Source: Alteromonas sp. ASW11-130 (GTDB lineage Bacteria > Pseudomonadota > Gammaproteobacteria > Enterobacterales > Alteromonadaceae). From it: a DNA stretch of 64,000 nucleotides. Location: the NCBI RefSeq assembly GCF_026183735.1, contig NZ_JAPFRE010000025.1:62001-126000 (forward strand), written 5' to 3'. Position numbers and translations under genes: made by a program. The notes beneath the pieces were generated by a model, which ran no database searches, had not been told where the DNA came from, and was given only the letters and a program-made list of their open reading frames with translations. Shown in pieces: positions 50,158 to 60,137 of the stretch (position 1 is the stretch's first letter; every line of letters starts with the position of its first letter).

Positions 50158-51396
50158 ATGTTTGCTTTTATTGCTCGCCAACCGATCCTTGATCGCGAAA
50201 AAGAGGTGTTTGCATATGAGTTACTTTTCAGGGACGGGAAAGGTGGCACCTATCCAGAATTAGATTCAGAAAAAGTGCGCTATATTTCGCGGCGATTTAA
50301 TGCCTTAGGGTTGGACGATATTTGCGGGGAAAAAACATCTTTCATCAACTTTAGTTCAGAAACTCTGATATCCCGGTTTCCTACAACGCTCAACCCCGAA
50401 ACTGTGGTAGTAGAAATCACACAAAATCCATCCCATCAAACGGGACTGTTTGAAGCCTGCCAACATATAAAGCAGCTTGGCTTTAAGCTTGCGATTGATG
50501 ATCCTATGATGATAAGTGGTAAACACGAGATTTTCCCGCTGCTGGACATTGTCAAAGTGGACGTTTCGAAAAGCCGCTTTGAACTAATTGAGAAAAATAT
50601 TCCTCGCTTTGTAGATTCAAATATCCGCTTGGTAGCAGAGCAGGTTGAAACGCACGAACAATTTAATATCTGTCGGGACCTGGGCTTTGATCTATTTCAA
50701 GGTTACTTCTTCGCACAACCCGAGACTCGGGTCCAACGTCAGTTACCTGCGTCTAAGATGAACCTAGTGGATTTAATGGGGGAAAGCTCTCAGTCCCACT
50801 TAGATTTAAATCGGGTTAACCAAATAATTGAACGAGATGCGGCACTAAGCTATATCCTGCTTAAGTTTATTAATAACCCAACAATTAACAAGCGCTACAA
50901 AATTACCTCCCTTAACCATGCGCTAAACTACATGGGCGAAATTGAAATAAAGAAATTTATCGCTCTGTTGTCGTTAGCCAATCTTGGTGACGATAAACCC
51001 CTCGAACTTATTCACATGTCCTTGGTAAGGGCGAAGTTCTTCGATTTATTGTCTCAAGAACGAAAAATTAATACCAATCCTCCTATCGGCTTTCTAGTGG
51101 GCTTATTCTCCCTACTGGACGCTTTGCTTGACCAAAACATGGAAGAGATTTTAAAGCAGCTGCCTTTAACCGATACGGTGAACGATGCATTGATGGGCAG
51201 AAATGAAGAATTCAACAGTTACGTACAATTAGTAAGAGCGTTTGAAGGTGCATTGTGGCTGAATGTGGTGAAACAGTCCCACACATTGGAAATTGACCAA
51301 AAATTTCTACATAGCTTATACAATCAAGCAATTGTATGGGGTAATGGCGTCAGAAATTCCATTTCAGCTTATTTCCCACGTCCTGCTGTTGGGTAA
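50158..51396 (+). CDS. EAL-HDOD domain signalling protein, copy 2
   Basis: 412-residue paralogue of the preceding gene with the same two domains. EAL-like part: MFAFIARQPILDREKEVFAY, with EAL-site changes LAIDDPM, VKVDVSKS and VAEQVET that suggest loss of phosphodiesterase activity. HDOD part: RDAALSYILLKFINNPTIN and SLNHALNYMGEIEIKKFIA, nearly matching copy 1. The ATG at 50158 aligns with the start of copy 1; a GTG at 50128 is open but adds ten unshared residues. The pair looks like a local duplication placed between rpoH and ftsX. Confidence 0.88.
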   Translation: MFAFIARQPILDREKEVFAYELLFRDGKGGTYPELDSEKVRYISRRFNALGLDDICGEKTSFINFSSETLISRFPTTLNPETVVVEITQNPSHQTGLFEACQHIKQLGFKLAIDDPMMISGKHEIFPLLDIVKVDVSKSRFELIEKNIPRFVDSNIRLVAEQVETHEQFNICRDLGFDLFQGYFFAQPETRVQRQLPASKMNLVDLMGESSQSHLDLNRVNQIIERDAALSYILLKFINNPTINKRYKITSLNHALNYMGEIEIKKFIALLSLANLGDDKPLELIHMSLVRAKFFDLLSQERKINTNPPIGFLVGLFSLLDALLDQNMEEILKQLPLTDTVNDALMGRNEEFNSYVQLVRAFEGALWLNVVKQSHTLEIDQKFLHSLYNQAIVWGNGVRNSISAYFPRPAVG

Positions 51397-52040
51397 ATAG
51401 GAGGCTGAACTTTAATCCCCATTCGATTTAGTTTAAAGACCGGATTAAATCTCATTAGCTGAGTTTCAAGCAAGGGTACGGCGGCTGTAGGTGGATCGAC
51501 ACCAACTATTTAAACACGTTTCATCGCTATGTTACTGGTGAAATATTATGTACCGTGTGTCTGGATAAAGACGAGTGTCGTACAAGCTTATGGTTAGTAT
51601 TGCTACCTTTTTTTTTCAGAACGAGTTAAACGAACAGATTGGGTAGCAAGTAGCAAGTAGCAAGTAGCAAGTAGCAAGTAGCAAGTAGCAAAGTGATGGT
51701 ACGGTTGAAATCAGTCACCACGCTATTACTTTTTTAGCTACGTACGCGATTATTCGCTGGGAATGCATGCGCTACATTTAATATGTACTTGGTCAATCAG
51801 CATCAAGCTCCAATTTCTCTCTTTGAGAAAATTAAGACAATCGAATCCAAGAGGCAGTTATAAACTTTAAAGAAGTATGCTGGGTCAACGCTGCAACAGT
51901 AAACGCTATCAACTATAGAATAGCGCTCCGCGTTCACACCGTTTCAGTAGGCGTAACGTCGCGATTTATCACATCCCGGCTATTATTTCCGAGTATAGTA
52001 AAGCGATTCTCATGGGCGTTCGACCAGCGCCATTCCATTA
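51397..52040. other. Intergenic region between EAL-HDOD copy 2 and ftsX
   Basis: 644 bases between convergent genes with no gene I can support. The only notable element is the heptamer repeat at 51643-51691 (separate entry). No terminator with a T tract was found for either flanking gene. Confidence 0.45.
51643..51691. repeat. 7-bp tandem repeat (GTAGCAA)7
   Basis: Seven perfect, uninterrupted copies of GTAGCAA, 49 bp, in non-coding DNA. Perfect heptamer arrays are prone to slippage and may differ between strains. Confidence 0.95.
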
Positions 52041-53021
52041 TCACCTAGGCTCTATTTCTCTTACATGGCGCTGGACCGCAATCATTGAGCCAATCAGGCC
52101 TAAGGCTACTGACAAGCCCAGCATGGTGAACAACGCCGTTCCTGTCAGCCCAGTGATATCAAACTCCTTTTGATATAATTCCGCAAACGCTTCAATACTG
52201 CTGTCCATCCACCAAAGAATTATGATAACAGCTAACCAGGCAAGCAACCCTCCTAATAAGCCGTACCAGAAGCCTGTGTATAGAAAGGGCCTATGAATAA
52301 AAGAATCGGTAGCGCCGATAAGCTTCATTACTACTATTTCATCACGCTTATTCAGAATATTTAGTCTAATTGTGTTGCCGATAATGAGCACAACGGCAAG
52401 AAACAGCAATATCCCAATAAGCGAAACCAACTCTCTGGCAATATCCAATAGCGCGTATAAGCGTTCAAGCCATTCGATATCCAACTTACCTATATCAACC
52501 TCGCGCTGTTGTTTCAATTTATGCAACAGATCGGCTGCTGCAGCGGGTCCAGCGAATTTCTCCGCCGGCCGTACCAGAACTACATCAGGAAGCGGATTTG
52601 ATTCTAGATACGCGACTGCATCACCTAAGCCGGAGAGTTGTTGAAACTCTTTTAGCGCCTCATCGGCAGGTACATACACGGTTGAATCAATTTCTTCCCA
52701 GGTTGATAAGCGGGCTAATAACTGCTGGGCGTTACCCGCCGTCGTTTGAGGGGTAAGAAAGAGGGAAATCTCCGAAGCCTGATCCCAGCCTGCACTGATC
52801 TTTTCAGTGTTTTTAACCAAAATATACAAAGTACTAGGCAGCGTGATACTCAACCCTAAAACCGCCACTGTCATAATTGAAGCTGCCGGTTGACGCCATA
52901 ACTCACCCAAACTGTTCAAAGCTTGTCTAAGATGGCTAATAAAAAGCATGCTAACTTGTTGTACAAAACCAATGCGTACGTCACTCGCTCCGTGAGCGCG
53001 ACCTTTAAACAATAAACTCAT
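52041..53021 (-). CDS. ftsX: Cell division protein FtsX
   Basis: Membrane partner of FtsE in the divisome ABC complex that activates peptidoglycan hydrolases. 326 residues. One N-terminal membrane helix (SIMTVAVLGLSITLPSTLYIL), a periplasmic domain (about 75-200, VPADEALKEFQQLSGL), then three C-terminal helices (SLIGILLFLAVVLIIGN, GLLGGLLAWLAVIIIL, LFTMLGLSVALGLIGSM). The ATG at 53021 overlaps the ftsE stop as ATGA; a GTG two codons before also lies in frame. Last gene of ftsYEX. Confidence 0.93.
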   Translation of the reverse strand: MSLLFKGRAHGASDVRIGFVQQVSMLFISHLRQALNSLGELWRQPAASIMTVAVLGLSITLPSTLYILVKNTEKISAGWDQASEISLFLTPQTTAGNAQQLLARLSTWEEIDSTVYVPADEALKEFQQLSGLGDAVAYLESNPLPDVVLVRPAEKFAGPAAAADLLHKLKQQREVDIGKLDIEWLERLYALLDIARELVSLIGILLFLAVVLIIGNTIRLNILNKRDEIVVMKLIGATDSFIHRPFLYTGFWYGLLGGLLAWLAVIIILWWMDSSIEAFAELYQKEFDITGLTGTALFTMLGLSVALGLIGSMIAVQRHVREIEPR

Positions 53022-53704
53022 TGCCACGCCCCTTCCTTTTCATTTAAACCGTCTGTAATCATCTGGCCGTTTCTTAAGGTTAGTGTGCGGTAACGCATGC
53101 GCGCTATTAGGCCTAAATCGTGGGTAGCTATAAACACGGATACGCCAGCCTGATTGAAATCTTCAAACAGGCTAATAATTTCCATAGAAAGCTTGGGGTC
53201 CAGATTCCCGGTCGGCTCATCGGCCAACAATAGAGGAGGCTTGTTAACCACCGCTCGCGCAATACCCACCCGCTGTTGTTCGCCTCCGGATAACATCAGA
53301 GGCGAATTTTTTGCCATTTGACTTAATCCCACCATCTCTAGTGCTGCCTCTACGCGGCGCGAGGTTTCTTTGCGGGTGTAACCTTCGATGATTAGTGGCA
53401 ATGCAACATTGTCAAACACCGATTTATCCATCAACAAGTGATGATTCTGAAAAATCATTCCAATATCGCGACGAATAAAGGCGATTTGGCGTCGAGTAAT
53501 CGTATTTAGGTCGTGACCGTTTATTAATACACGCCCTACGGTGGGGCGTTCCATAATACTGATAAGCTTAAGCAACGTACTTTTCCCAGCGCCAGAATGA
53601 CCGGTTAAAAACGCCATTTCCCCTGGTTCAATATGAAAATTGACTTTACTTAATGCGCGTTGCCCGCCGGGATAGGTTTTACTAACCTGCTCAAACTTAA
53701 TCAT
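53018..53704 (-). CDS. ftsE: Cell division ATP-binding protein FtsE
   Basis: ABC-type ATPase, 228 residues, partner of FtsX. Walker [16 protein letters not shown]-loop FQNHHLL, signature [15 protein letters not shown], Walker [13 protein letters not shown]-loop IATHDLGL. Overlaps ftsX by 4 bases (ATGA), and follows ftsY after 41 bases on the same strand. Confidence 0.95.
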   Translation of the reverse strand: MIKFEQVSKTYPGGQRALSKVNFHIEPGEMAFLTGHSGAGKSTLLKLISIMERPTVGRVLINGHDLNTITRRQIAFIRRDIGMIFQNHHLLMDKSVFDNVALPLIIEGYTRKETSRRVEAALEMVGLSQMAKNSPLMLSGGEQQRVGIARAVVNKPPLLLADEPTGNLDPKLSMEIISLFEDFNQAGVSVFIATHDLGLIARMRYRTLTLRNGQMITDGLNEKEGAWQ

Positions 53705-53745
53705 GTCGACATCCCTAACAACCTACTTCTTATTTTCAATAATTT

Positions 53746-55098
<1,353 letters not shown>

Positions 55099-55183
55099 TG
55101 CTGGGACAATTCCTTATATGAAAATACAAATTAGGCTACACTTGCCGCCATGGAATTTCCCTATCATAGCATTGTCAGTCTTA

Positions 55184-55768
55184 ATGAAGCGAGCATCAAA
55201 AAAAGCCAGCAGCCGAATAGCCTCAGGTTCGATTAGAATCATAAGTGGGCAATGGCGCGGCCGAAAACTTCCAGTCATCAACGCCGACGGGCTGCGTCCC
55301 ACCACTGACCGTAATAAAGAGATGCTTTTTAACTGGCTAATGCATGATGTTCGTGATAGCAAGGTTCTCGATATGTTTGCGGGTTCCGGCGGGCTTGGTT
55401 TTGAGGCATTATCCCGCTACGCGACAAACTGTACCTTTCTAGAATATGACAAAATAGCCGTTCAATGTATTCAACAAAATATAGCTACCCTGGGCGCACA
55501 GGCGCAGGTTCTCCAGGGAGACGCACTACAATTAGCGGCATCGCTGACGGGGTCTTTCGATCTCATATTTGTAGATCCGCCTTTTCACCAAGGCCTGACA
55601 CAACAAGCCATAGATGCCATTGAAAAACATCAACTGCTCAATGCTGATGGGTTAATTTATCTTGAGCAGGAAAAGCAGCATCCATTACCGCACCTCCCGG
55701 ATAACCTAACAATAATTAAACAGAAACAAACGGCGCAGGTTAGCTGTCTGCTTCTTCATCGTCGATAA
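55184..55768 (+). CDS. rsmD: 16S rRNA (guanine(966)-N(2))-methyltransferase
   Basis: Methylates G966 of 16S rRNA. 194 residues (E. coli 198). SAM motif VLDMFAGSGGLGFEALSRYA, the catalytic IFVDPPFHQG (DPPF), and N-terminal IRIISGQWRGRKLPV. The ATG at 55184 gives MKRASKKASSRIASG; a frame extending to 55064 overlaps ftsY antisense and is not used. Divergent from ftsY as in E. coli. Its last 29 bases overlap the convergent DUF416 gene. Confidence 0.94.
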   Translation: MKRASKKASSRIASGSIRIISGQWRGRKLPVINADGLRPTTDRNKEMLFNWLMHDVRDSKVLDMFAGSGGLGFEALSRYATNCTFLEYDKIAVQCIQQNIATLGAQAQVLQGDALQLAASLTGSFDLIFVDPPFHQGLTQQAIDAIEKHQLLNADGLIYLEQEKQHPLPHLPDNLTIIKQKQTAQVSCLLLHRR

Positions 55769-56336
55769 CAATACCCAGATTCGAAATGCCCTCTTCCAGC
55801 GCAAGCTGTTTAACCTGCTGACAAGCTTCTTTCTGTTTTGTTGCTGCATCCAAATAGTCAAGTAACTGCGCTTGTACCTCAATTTCAAATTCCATTAGAG
55901 GATGGCTGCGTACAGTTTCGTCATCGGCCTCGCCCGAGGCAAGCAAGTAATTTTCGACACTCCCTTGAGACAGTTTGCTGATAACCACAGCGCCTTGCAG
56001 ATCCTGTTTCAAGATCAAATTTAGACACGCAGCGACACCAATTGCAGCGTCTATTGCCGGGTAAACACCAAAAGAATCGTAGTCGGTGGTATCAGGCGTT
56101 GCCTGCTCAACCTTTTCAAGTTGCAGCGCAAAGTTGATTTTACTTTTTGGACTTAAAAGCGCTTCCCAGACTAGATTCAAGCACTTGCGCAATACATCAC
56201 TGTCTTCTGCGTCAGTGGCAGCACAAAATAATTCATAATTTGGCACCATACGTTCAAGAAGCGCAGCACTGAACGCTACCGCTTTCCATCCCTCAAGTTC
56301 GCGTACTCGGGCAAACGTATTTAACTTTTTCGTCAT
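55740..56336 (-). CDS. yjaG: DUF416 (YjaG) family protein
   Basis: 198-residue soluble helical protein of the YjaG/DUF416 family, function unknown. Recognisable phrases: LEGWKAVAFSAALLERMVPNY, FALQLEKVEQATPDT, YDSFGVYPAIDAAIGVAACL, SHPLMEFEIEVQAQLLDYL. Same size as E. coli YjaG (196). The 3' end overlaps rsmD tail-to-tail by 29 bases. The start codon overlaps the stop of the upstream yhgN by one base (TAATG), so they are coupled. Confidence 0.88.
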   Translation of the reverse strand: MTKKLNTFARVRELEGWKAVAFSAALLERMVPNYELFCAATDAEDSDVLRKCLNLVWEALLSPKSKINFALQLEKVEQATPDTTDYDSFGVYPAIDAAIGVAACLNLILKQDLQGAVVISKLSQGSVENYLLASGEADDETVRSHPLMEFEIEVQAQLLDYLDAATKQKEACQQVKQLALEEGISNLGIVIDDEEADS

Positions 56337-56947
56337 TACTTCATTCCTAATTGAGGGGTGTAATAATTACCCACGCCATCTAACAACATCTGTATAGCAA
56401 TCATCACTAATATCATTCCCATCAATCGCTCTACTGCCGTTAAGCCACGTTCTCCCAATAACTTATGGAACAGACCTGAAAATAATAGAATCACCGCACT
56501 GACTAACCAGGCAGCGCTTAAAGCAATAGTCCAGTCGAGCATCCGATCTGGATTTTGATTAGCTAACAGTATCAGTGCTGCCATAGTAGAGGGTCCGGCT
56601 ATCATGGGAATAGCCAGCGGTACAATGAAGGGTTCTTCTCCCACAGGTAATCCTGCGGCATTACCTGAGGTGGGAAATATCATTTTGATAGCGATCAAAA
56701 ATAAGATAATCCCCCCCGCAATACTTACCGTTTCCTGACGAACGTTAAGGAAATCCAGCACTGATTGCCCGCTAAACAGAAAGATAAATAATATTGCCAG
56801 CGCAATGAGTAATTCGCGCAATAAAATAAAGCGCTGACGTTTGGGCTCGATGGTTTTTAACACAGACATAAAGACCGGTAAATTGCCCAACGGGTCCATG
56901 ATCAGAAATAACATTATCGCAGCTGACCATGTATCCATAACTGACAT
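56336..56947 (-). CDS. yhgN: MarC/YhgN family inner membrane protein
   Basis: 203-residue inner-membrane protein with six predicted helices, MarC/NAAT superfamily, YhgN branch. N-terminal AAIMLFLIMDPLGNLPVFMSVL is the family signature, followed by FIFLFSGQSVLDFL, PLAIPMIAGPSTMAALIL and MGMILVMIAIQMLLDGVG. Role in E. coli is unclear; the transport annotation is only by family. Co-transcribed with the DUF416 gene. An internal Met four residues in is an alternative start. Confidence 0.9.
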   Translation of the reverse strand: MSVMDTWSAAIMLFLIMDPLGNLPVFMSVLKTIEPKRQRFILLRELLIALAILFIFLFSGQSVLDFLNVRQETVSIAGGIILFLIAIKMIFPTSGNAAGLPVGEEPFIVPLAIPMIAGPSTMAALILLANQNPDRMLDWTIALSAAWLVSAVILLFSGLFHKLLGERGLTAVERLMGMILVMIAIQMLLDGVGNYYTPQLGMK

Positions 56948-57102
56948 ATCTCCCCAACAAGTTAAAATACTGTTACTATTTTATGGTAAACGTTAAATTA
57001 AGCATTAAATTGCTTGAATCTACACTTTATAATTAGAAAATTTTAGCAAATTGTCGCATTTGCGCTTAACTAATACTATCACCCCAACGAGGATAATAAG
57101 AA

Positions 57103-57285
57103 ATGAGTTTAATGACCGTAGCAGAAGTCGCAGCCTACTTGGATATAAAAGAGGTCAGGGTTGAGCGCCTCGAACGTGAAAGCTTGTTGGTATCAAAAGA
57201 AAAAGATGGAGATGGAAACCCTTTATTCGACAAAGGCGATGTAGAACGCTATAAAGTATTGGCAGAACGCTTAGGTGGTATCTAG
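57103..57285 (+). CDS. Small excisionase-like helix-turn-helix protein
   Basis: 60 residues with a MerR/excisionase-type winged HTH: MTVAEVAAYLDIKEVRVERL, then ESLLVSKEKDGDGNPLFDKGDVERYKVLAERLG. Stand-alone, without integrase or phage genes nearby, so a chromosomal small regulator is more likely than a phage remnant. GAGGA lies upstream of the ATG, and a strong terminator follows. Function unknown. Confidence 0.75.
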   Translation: MSLMTVAEVAAYLDIKEVRVERLERESLLVSKEKDGDGNPLFDKGDVERYKVLAERLGGI

Positions 57286-57317
57286 CCGACGCAATTCAAA
57301 GTTGGTTAAAAACGAAT

Positions 57318-57353
57318 TCAGCCCGAATATACAAATTCGGGCTGAGTTTTTTC
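57318..57353. terminator. Bidirectional terminator between the small HTH gene and pepB
   Basis: TCAGCCCGAAT (57318-57328), loop ATACAA, ATTCGGGCTGA (57335-57345), then GTTTTTT on the plus strand; on the minus strand a GTTTTT run follows a little later. Perfect 11-bp stem serving both convergent genes. Confidence 0.85.
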
Positions 57354-58639
57354 TAGCCTTGCTGTTTTAATAAGCGGGCAATTGAACGAATTCCCACAGC
57401 ACTCGCGCCCACTGGCATTTCCGGTGACCCTTTACTGTGATAGGCCGCGGCCAAATCTAAATGAATCCAGCCTTTTCCTTCTGGATTAACAAATCTCGCC
57501 AGGAAGCCTGCTGCATTAGACGCACCACCGCCGCCACCTCCTTTCTGAGGACGACTATTCGCCGTATCAGCGAATGCAGAAGGACATCTGTCTTTATGCC
57601 ACTGTTCCAACGGTAATGCCCAAAAACGTTCAGATTCCGCTTTGGCGCATTCGAGCATGGATTCTCTGGCACGTTCATCCATGCTGAATACTGCGTGGTA
57701 ATCGTTCCCTAACGCCACCGTGGCTGCGCCAGTGAGCGTAGCGGCATCAACAATCAACGACGCATTTGTTTCACTGGCTGCCATCAGACCATCGGCTAAA
57801 ACTAAACGGCCTTCGGCGTCAGTATTCACGACCTCAACGGTGACACCGTTTTTGTATGTGAGCACATCTCCAAGTTTATAAGCATGACCACTGATCAGGT
57901 TTTCAGCACAACATAAGAAAAGTTTAACGCGGGTATTAAGACCTTGTAGTATTGCAAGCCCTAGTGCGCCGGTTACCGTAGCAGCGCCACCCATGTCGCA
58001 CTTCATGTCTAACATACCTTCGCTTGATTTGATTGAATAACCCCCGCTATCAAAGGTGATGCCTTTACCCACAAGCGCCGTAGTTACCGGCGCGTTGGCA
58101 TCACCGGTCGGATTATAGTCCAGTTCTAACAGAACCGGAGGACGTTCACTTCCGCGACCCACGTTGTAAATACCAATCCACCCCGCTTCCACTAACTCCT
58201 CGCCGGTAATCATCGAATAGCTTACTGTTTGAGGAGAAAGCGACTTAATCCATTCTGCGGCCCGATTGGCCAAATTTTCAGGGGATAACTCTTCGGGGGT
58301 GTCATTGACAAGCTTGCGAGTAAATAGCATTGCTTCATAGCATTTTTGAATACGATCCTTATCAGCATTGTCGCAAAACGTTATTTTTGATGGGTTGCGC
58401 GGTCTGGTAAAACTCAATGCAAATACCCACTGATGTTCGAACTGCCATTCTCCTGTCAGCACGACTTCAGGTATGCTCAGCCCGTCCAGTTTTCTGGCTG
58501 CCTGCTGAATAGCAAGAAGCCCGTCGCCTGACTCTGGCAAATGAATAGTGGCACCATTTTCAGTGAAACTAACCAACGCCTTTTCGCCCCACCCAGCAGT
58601 TGCTGGCTGCGTTGCCAAAGAGACAGTAAATTGTGTCAT
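57353..58639 (-). CDS. pepB: Aminopeptidase B (M17)
   Basis: Broad-specificity cytosolic dizinc aminopeptidase, 428 residues (E. coli PepB 427). Signature NTDAEGRLVLADGL, active-site segment VGKGITFDSGGYSIKSSEGM and CDMGGAATVTGALGLA. N-terminal SLATQPATAGWGEKA aligns with E. coli PepB, so it is PepB rather than PepA. It has a glycine run (QKGGGGGGASNAAG) near residue 365. Divergent from sfsA with 63 bases between. Confidence 0.94.
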   Translation of the reverse strand: MTQFTVSLATQPATAGWGEKALVSFTENGATIHLPESGDGLLAIQQAARKLDGLSIPEVVLTGEWQFEHQWVFALSFTRPRNPSKITFCDNADKDRIQKCYEAMLFTRKLVNDTPEELSPENLANRAAEWIKSLSPQTVSYSMITGEELVEAGWIGIYNVGRGSERPPVLLELDYNPTGDANAPVTTALVGKGITFDSGGYSIKSSEGMLDMKCDMGGAATVTGALGLAILQGLNTRVKLFLCCAENLISGHAYKLGDVLTYKNGVTVEVVNTDAEGRLVLADGLMAASETNASLIVDAATLTGAATVALGNDYHAVFSMDERARESMLECAKAESERFWALPLEQWHKDRCPSAFADTANSRPQKGGGGGGASNAAGFLARFVNPEGKGWIHLDLAAAYHSKGSPEMPVGASAVGIRSIARLLKQQG

Positions 58640-58702
58640 AACAAATCCTTAGTAAGCTTTGATAGACTAGTGATCTTGGTTCACCTAGTCCACTTTTCAA
58701 CT

Positions 58703-59404
58703 ATGAAGTTTAGTACGCCCTTAATTAAAGGAAAACTTATTAAACGTTACAAACGTTTCTTAGCCGATGTGGAATTGAGCGATGGCTCAATTGTTACCGC
58801 CCACTGCCCCAATACCGGGGCAATGACAGGATGCGCGGAACCCGGCTTCCTGGCCTATCTACGCTACAGCGACGATCCAAAACGCAAATTAAAATATACA
58901 TGGGAAATTGCCAGAACGTTTACCGGAGAGTTTATCGGTGTAAATACGCATAACGCCAATAAATTGGTGGCTGAAGCCCTAATAGAAAAGCGCTTACCCG
59001 GATTTGAACATATTGACGATTTTAAGGCCGAAGTGAGGCCCCCGGGAAGTGACAGTCGTTTCGATTTTCGATTGCGCTTCAACAATGAAGAGTCGTTTTT
59101 GGAAGTGAAATCGGTAACACTAGCAGAAGGTAACTGTGGTTTCTTTCCTGACGCGAAGACAACGCGAGGAGCTAAACATTGTCTCGCGTTAGCTAATCTC
59201 GCCAGTCAGGGAATTAAAGCGGAACTTTTATTTTGTGTTCAACACTCGGGAATAAAAGAAGTGAAACTGGCTAACCATATTGATCCAGCCTATGCAGAAT
59301 CCGTACTCTTTGCCAGTCAGAAAGGCGTCAAAATTAGGGCTGTGAGTTGTTATATTGATGAAGAAAAAGTAACAATAAATCAATCACTCCCAATAATTTT
59401 GTAA
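58703..59404 (+). CDS. sfsA: SfsA family protein
   Basis: 233 residues (E. coli SfsA 234), a protein with an OB-like N-terminal part and a nuclease-like fold (PD-(D/E)XK-like) in the C-terminal part: AHCPNTGAMTGCAEPG, DSRFDFRLRF and SFLEVKSVTLAEG. Historically linked to maltose regulation; biochemical function not settled. The ATG at 58703 gives MKFSTPLIKGKLIKRYKRF; there is no clear ribosome-binding site. dksA follows, as in E. coli sfsA-dksA-gluQ. Confidence 0.93.
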   Translation: MKFSTPLIKGKLIKRYKRFLADVELSDGSIVTAHCPNTGAMTGCAEPGFLAYLRYSDDPKRKLKYTWEIARTFTGEFIGVNTHNANKLVAEALIEKRLPGFEHIDDFKAEVRPPGSDSRFDFRLRFNNEESFLEVKSVTLAEGNCGFFPDAKTTRGAKHCLALANLASQGIKAELLFCVQHSGIKEVKLANHIDPAYAESVLFASQKGVKIRAVSCYIDEEKVTINQSLPIIL

Positions 59405-59625
59405 AAAATAAGTTGATTTTTTCAAATGAAGCGCCATATTTGCGCCTTGCTTTACCGTTGTGGTTCAAAACAAATCAATTTGATTCCACAATTGATCGTT
59501 GCCTGTAACGATACCGGTGAGGATAGATTACAAAGACGCTTAACATTGCTTGCACTGTTCGATTCTGCTATAGATATTCGATCGGTTTGGCGGAACTAAG
59601 TGTCGTGGTGTAGGAGATGTGACAC

Positions 59626-60075
59626 ATGTCAACAGGAAATGAAACGAAATCGCTAGGGTTACTCGCCTTAGCAGGACTAAAGCCTTATCAGCCTAGTGCT
59701 GATGAAGAGTACATGAATGAAGCGCAGATGGAGCATTTCCGCCTGTTGCTAAAGGCATGGCGCAATCAACTTCGTGAAGAAGTCGATCGCACAGTCACGC
59801 ATATGAAAGATGAAGCGGCGAATTTCCCTGACCCGGTTGATCGGGCTGCTCAGGAAGAAGAGTTTAGCTTAGAACTTCGTACACGTGACCGTGAACGTAA
59901 ACTTATCAAAAAAATCGAAAAAACGCTTAAGCGTATTGAAGATGATGATTTTGGTTTTTGCGATCAGTGTGGCATCGAAATCGGTATTCGCCGTTTAGAA
60001 GCCAGACCTACAGCCGACCTTTGCATTGATTGCAAAACGATGGCTGAAATTAAAGAAAAGCAGTTACAGGGTTAA
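59626..60075 (+). CDS. dksA: RNA polymerase-binding transcription factor DksA
   Basis: Stringent-response cofactor that enters the RNA polymerase secondary channel and works with ppGpp. 149 residues (E. coli 151). Coiled-coil tip with the key acidic residues in [18 protein letters not shown], and a four-cysteine zinc finger (CDQCG ... CIDCKT) with [11 protein letters not shown] between. GGAG lies upstream of the start. It is followed by gluQ. Confidence 0.97.
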   Translation: MSTGNETKSLGLLALAGLKPYQPSADEEYMNEAQMEHFRLLLKAWRNQLREEVDRTVTHMKDEAANFPDPVDRAAQEEEFSLELRTRDRERKLIKKIEKTLKRIEDDDFGFCDQCGIEIGIRRLEARPTADLCIDCKTMAEIKEKQLQG

Positions 60076-60137
60076 CCCCTAAAACCGCGTGAATGACTCG
60101 GGCCGTTCATCTGGCGGCCTGATGTATTTGTTCGTTT

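Noticed and set aside
51643-51691. Heptamer array considered as a CRISPR or iteron origin
   Set aside because: Units are contiguous without spacers and far too short for CRISPR; no replication gene nearby for iterons.
51830-51860. TCGAATCC-like sequence considered as a tRNA T-arm
   Set aside because: No acceptor stem, anticodon arm or CCA partner could be built around it.
57103-57285. Excisionase-like gene considered as a sign of a prophage or integrative element
   Set aside because: No integrase, attachment repeats or phage genes within reach; flanked by ordinary chromosomal genes.
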